A DNA stretch of 36,458 nucleotides. Source: Acidimicrobiales bacterium (GTDB lineage Bacteria > Actinomycetota > Acidimicrobiia > Acidimicrobiales > Acidimicrobilacustridaceae). The stretch covers positions 1-36,458 of the forward strand of contig JAGYKS010000027.1 of NCBI GenBank assembly GCA_018401565.1, written 5' to 3'. A program made the position numbers and the translations under genes. The notes beneath the pieces are model-generated. The model saw only the letters and a program-made list of their open reading frames with translations. It searched no databases and was not told the origin of the DNA. The first letter of the stretch is position 1. Every line of letters starts with the position of its first letter. Below are positions 34,583 through 36,458 of the stretch, piece after piece.

Positions 34583-35452
34583 ATGGCACAGGTGGACGCA
34601 AACGGGGTCGTGATCGAGTTCGAGCAGCTTGGGGATCCCTCCGATCCCACGTTGTTGCTGGTGGCCGGGCTTGGGGCCCAGCTGGTGTCGTGGGATGACG
34701 AATTCTGTCAACGGTTCCTGGATCGGGGCATGTCTGTCGTGCGCTACGACAACCGGGACGTGGGCCTGTCCAGCAGCATGGATGATGGCCGTGACCCGAT
34801 GGGGCTGATGATGTCGCGGCTTGCCGGTGACGACGTCGTCGCCCACTACCTTCTCGACGACATGGCCCGGGACGCGGTGGCGGTGCTCGATGCCATCGGG
34901 GTCGCCCAGGCTCATGTGGCGGGGTTTTCCATGGGTGGGATGATCGCCCAGTCCATTGCCATTGGTCACCCCGAGCGTGTGCTGTCGCTGACGTCAGTGA
35001 TGTCCACCACCGGGGATCCCGACGTGGGGCTTGCTGAACCAGCGGTGTTGGCCCGGATGCTGGCACCGTTACCAGACGATCCCGACGAAGCCATGGAGCA
35101 CCGACTGGGAATCGGCGAAGCCGTCGGCAGCCCCGGTCTGTTCGACCCGGACCGTGCCCGCCGTCGGGCCGAGGCGGAGATGGCCCGTGGGGGCGACCCG
35201 ATGGGCACGGTGCGGCAATTGCTGGCCATTGTCAGCTCGCCCAGCCGGTCCGAGGGGTTGCGATCGGTGCAGGTTCCGGCGTTGGTGGCCCATGGTGATG
35301 TCGATCCTTTGGTGAATGTGAGCGGCGGGCTGCGCACCCATGAGTGCCTCCCGGCGTCCGAACTGCTGGTGTTCGAGGGGATGGGTCACGACCTGCCCCC
35401 GGTGTTCTGGGATCCGTTGGTGGATCGGATGGCGGCGTTCGCCAATTTGTGA
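34583..35452 (+). CDS. Alpha/beta-hydrolase fold protein
   Basis: Serine hydrolase of about 289 residues, intact and cytoplasmic. LLLVAGLGAQLVSWDDEF holds the oxyanion turn and RYDNRDVGLSS is typical of the family. The nucleophile elbow is AGFSMGGMIAQ, with the catalytic Asp in LVAHGDVDPLVNV and His in FEGMGHDLPP. The frame extends upstream to 34439 but that part reads through the G-rich repeats without coding character. ATG 34583 is supported by the promoter spacing and by homology beginning at IEFEQLGDPSDPTLLL. Its link to galactose use is only positional (divergent from galTK). The substrate could be an ester, lactone or acyl conjugate. Confidence 0.87.
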   Translation: MAQVDANGVVIEFEQLGDPSDPTLLLVAGLGAQLVSWDDEFCQRFLDRGMSVVRYDNRDVGLSSSMDDGRDPMGLMMSRLAGDDVVAHYLLDDMARDAVAVLDAIGVAQAHVAGFSMGGMIAQSIAIGHPERVLSLTSVMSTTGDPDVGLAEPAVLARMLAPLPDDPDEAMEHRLGIGEAVGSPGLFDPDRARRRAEAEMARGGDPMGTVRQLLAIVSSPSRSEGLRSVQVPALVAHGDVDPLVNVSGGLRTHECLPASELLVFEGMGHDLPPVFWDPLVDRMAAFANL

Positions 35453-35516
35453 CGCAGCGGTCAAACCGGGCCGGCGGTCTCCGGCCATTCGTCATCGATC
35501 GAGGAGGGTGGCCCCC

Positions 35517-36458
35517 ATGGGTCCATTGTCGGGTGTGAAGGTGTTGGAGATCGCAGGTATCGGGCCGGGCCCGTTTGCCGCCATGATGCTGGCCGACATG
35601 GGTGCCGAGGTGCTTCGTGTGGATCGGGCCGGTTCGGTGCGCGGGGGTGACCCCGACCGTCCGTCGCTGGACCTGTTGGGCCGGGGACGCAGGTCGGTGG
35701 GTATCGATCTCAAGAGCCCCGAAGGTGTCGAGTTGTTGCTGGAACTGGTGGAGCAGGCCGATGGCCTGCTTGAGGGTTTCCGGCCTGGTGTGGCCGAGCG
35801 GCTGGGGATCGGGCCCGAGGTGTGTGCCGAACGCAACCCAAAGCTGGTGTACGGCCGTATGACCGGTTGGGGCCAGCAGGGGCCGTACGCCCCCACGGCG
35901 GGCCACGACATCAACTACATCGCCCTCGCCGGAGCGCTGGCCCATCTGGGGCGGGCCGGGGAGCTGCCGGCTCCGCCAATCAACCTCGTGGGTGACTTCG
36001 GCGGCGGCGGCATGCGCATGGCCTTCGGCATGGTGTGTGGTCTGCTCGAGGCGTCGCGCTCGGGTGCCGGACAGGTGGTCGACGCCGCCATGGTGGACGG
36101 GTCGGCCCTGCTGATGACGATGATGCACGGCTTTTCCGCCATGGGGATGTGGAACGACGAGCGGGGAACCAACCTGCTCGATACCGGTGCCCACTGCTAC
36201 GACGTGTACGAAACCTCCGACGGCAAGTGGGTGTCGATCGGTTCTCTCGAGCCGCAGTTCTACTCCGAGTTGCTGGAACTGCTGGAACTCGACCCGGCCG
36301 AACTTCCCCACCAGCACGATCGTTCGGCGTGGCCCGAACTCACCGAGAAGTTCAGGGGGATCTTTGCCACCCGGACCCGTGACCAGTGGTGTGAGCTGCT
36401 GGAGGGGACCGACGTGTGCTTCGCCCCGGTGTTGACCATGAGCGAGGCCGCCGGCCAC
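35517..36458 (+). CDS. mcr: Alpha-methylacyl-CoA racemase (CoA-transferase family III), 3'-truncated
   Basis: Interconverts (2R)- and (2S)-methylacyl-CoA so branched or sterol side chains can enter beta-oxidation. It begins MGPLSGVKVLEIAGIGPGPF. His130 lies in AGHDINYIALAGALAHLG and Asp160 in NLVGDFGGGGMRM, the same 30-residue spacing as the catalytic His126/Asp156 pair of the mycobacterial enzyme. EGFRPGVAERLG near residue 86 is the CoA-binding segment. Later come GTNLLDTGAHCYDVYE and the start of the C-terminal domain. ATG 35517 has GAGGAGGG nine bases upstream. The window ends after 314 codons; about 45 more are expected. It suits the MFE-2-like SDR-MaoC pair at 8582-10488. Confidence 0.92.
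   Translation, partial: MGPLSGVKVLEIAGIGPGPFAAMMLADMGAEVLRVDRAGSVRGGDPDRPSLDLLGRGRRSVGIDLKSPEGVELLLELVEQADGLLEGFRPGVAERLGIGPEVCAERNPKLVYGRMTGWGQQGPYAPTAGHDINYIALAGALAHLGRAGELPAPPINLVGDFGGGGMRMAFGMVCGLLEASRSGAGQVVDAAMVDGSALLMTMMHGFSAMGMWNDERGTNLLDTGAHCYDVYETSDGKWVSIGSLEPQFYSELLELLELDPAELPHQHDRSAWPELTEKFRGIFATRTRDQWCELLEGTDVCFAPVLTMSEAAGH

Noticed and set aside
35232..36458. Minus-strand frame of 408 codons running off the window end
   Set aside because: It is antisense to the alpha-methylacyl-CoA racemase and hydrolase genes, which have full family motifs; its own sequence is His/Arg/Pro-rich with no domain.
1..36458. Search for tRNA, rRNA, CRISPR arrays, insertion sequences, phage genes, toxin-antitoxin or defence islands
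   Set aside because: No cloverleaf, rRNA segment, spaced palindromic repeat array, transposase, integrase or defence gene was recognised. The tandem repeats have no spacers and are too short for CRISPR.

Overview
The window is GC-rich, densely packed bacterial DNA from an actinobacterium, most likely of the class Acidimicrobiia or a near relative. The evidence is the gene set: the non-canonical mismatch endonuclease NucS, a fused Kgd-type 2-oxoglutarate enzyme, a WS/DGAT acyltransferase, a UvrD2-like helicase with an HRDC tail, a DUF2505 protein, a zincin-like minimal protease and a VanW-family protein. TANNNT -10 boxes sitting 6-7 nt before the start codon point the same way. The class assignment is inference; no marker gene was compared.

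Layout. 1-5078 (+): a truncated HSL-type esterase, a peptide-type ABC substrate-binding lipoprotein, aldose 1-epimerase (galM) and a carotenoid cleavage oxygenase. 5099-8269 (-): VanW-family membrane protein coupled to a wax ester/triacylglycerol synthase. 8582-10488 (+): SDR plus MaoC hydratase, the two halves of a type-2 beta-oxidation multifunctional enzyme. 10610-14633 (-): nucS, an ABC1/UbiB kinase, a SAM methyltransferase and an enoyl-CoA hydratase. 14722-18531: sulfate activation, with cysQ divergent from a one-base-overlapping cysD-cysN-cysC operon. 18654-22072 (-): ettA, a Lys/Ala/Pro repeat protein and a NYN-nuclease/S1 protein. 22295-26654: HAD phosphatase (+) convergent with kgd (-). 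26732-28489: a remnant of an RND/MMPL transporter, then xthA and a hotdog thioesterase. 28505-32350: DUF2505 protein and uvrD2 (-), divergent from a zincin protease and a PH/SHOCT membrane protein (+). 32387-36458: galT-galK operon (-), divergent from an alpha/beta hydrolase (+) and alpha-methylacyl-CoA racemase (+, cut by the window end).

How the genes fit together. GalM, GalK and GalT supply most of the Leloir galactose pathway, though galM is 30 kb from galTK. CysD/N make APS, CysC makes PAPS and CysQ removes PAP. WS/DGAT, SDR-MaoC, enoyl-CoA hydratase, thioesterase and racemase indicate active storage and degradation of (branched) acyl chains.

Two features dominate beyond gene content. 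First, about a dozen genes, including housekeeping ones (nucS, kgd, ettA, cysQ, galK, galT), carry single-base frame breaks that rejoin perfectly. This looks like consensus error in the assembly rather than decay. Second, at least eight gaps between genes hold different short tandem repeats (8-24 bp units). The clearest is a four-copy 20-bp G-rich array that fills the space between the divergent galT and hydrolase promoters. No tRNA, rRNA, CRISPR array, insertion sequence or phage gene was recognised.
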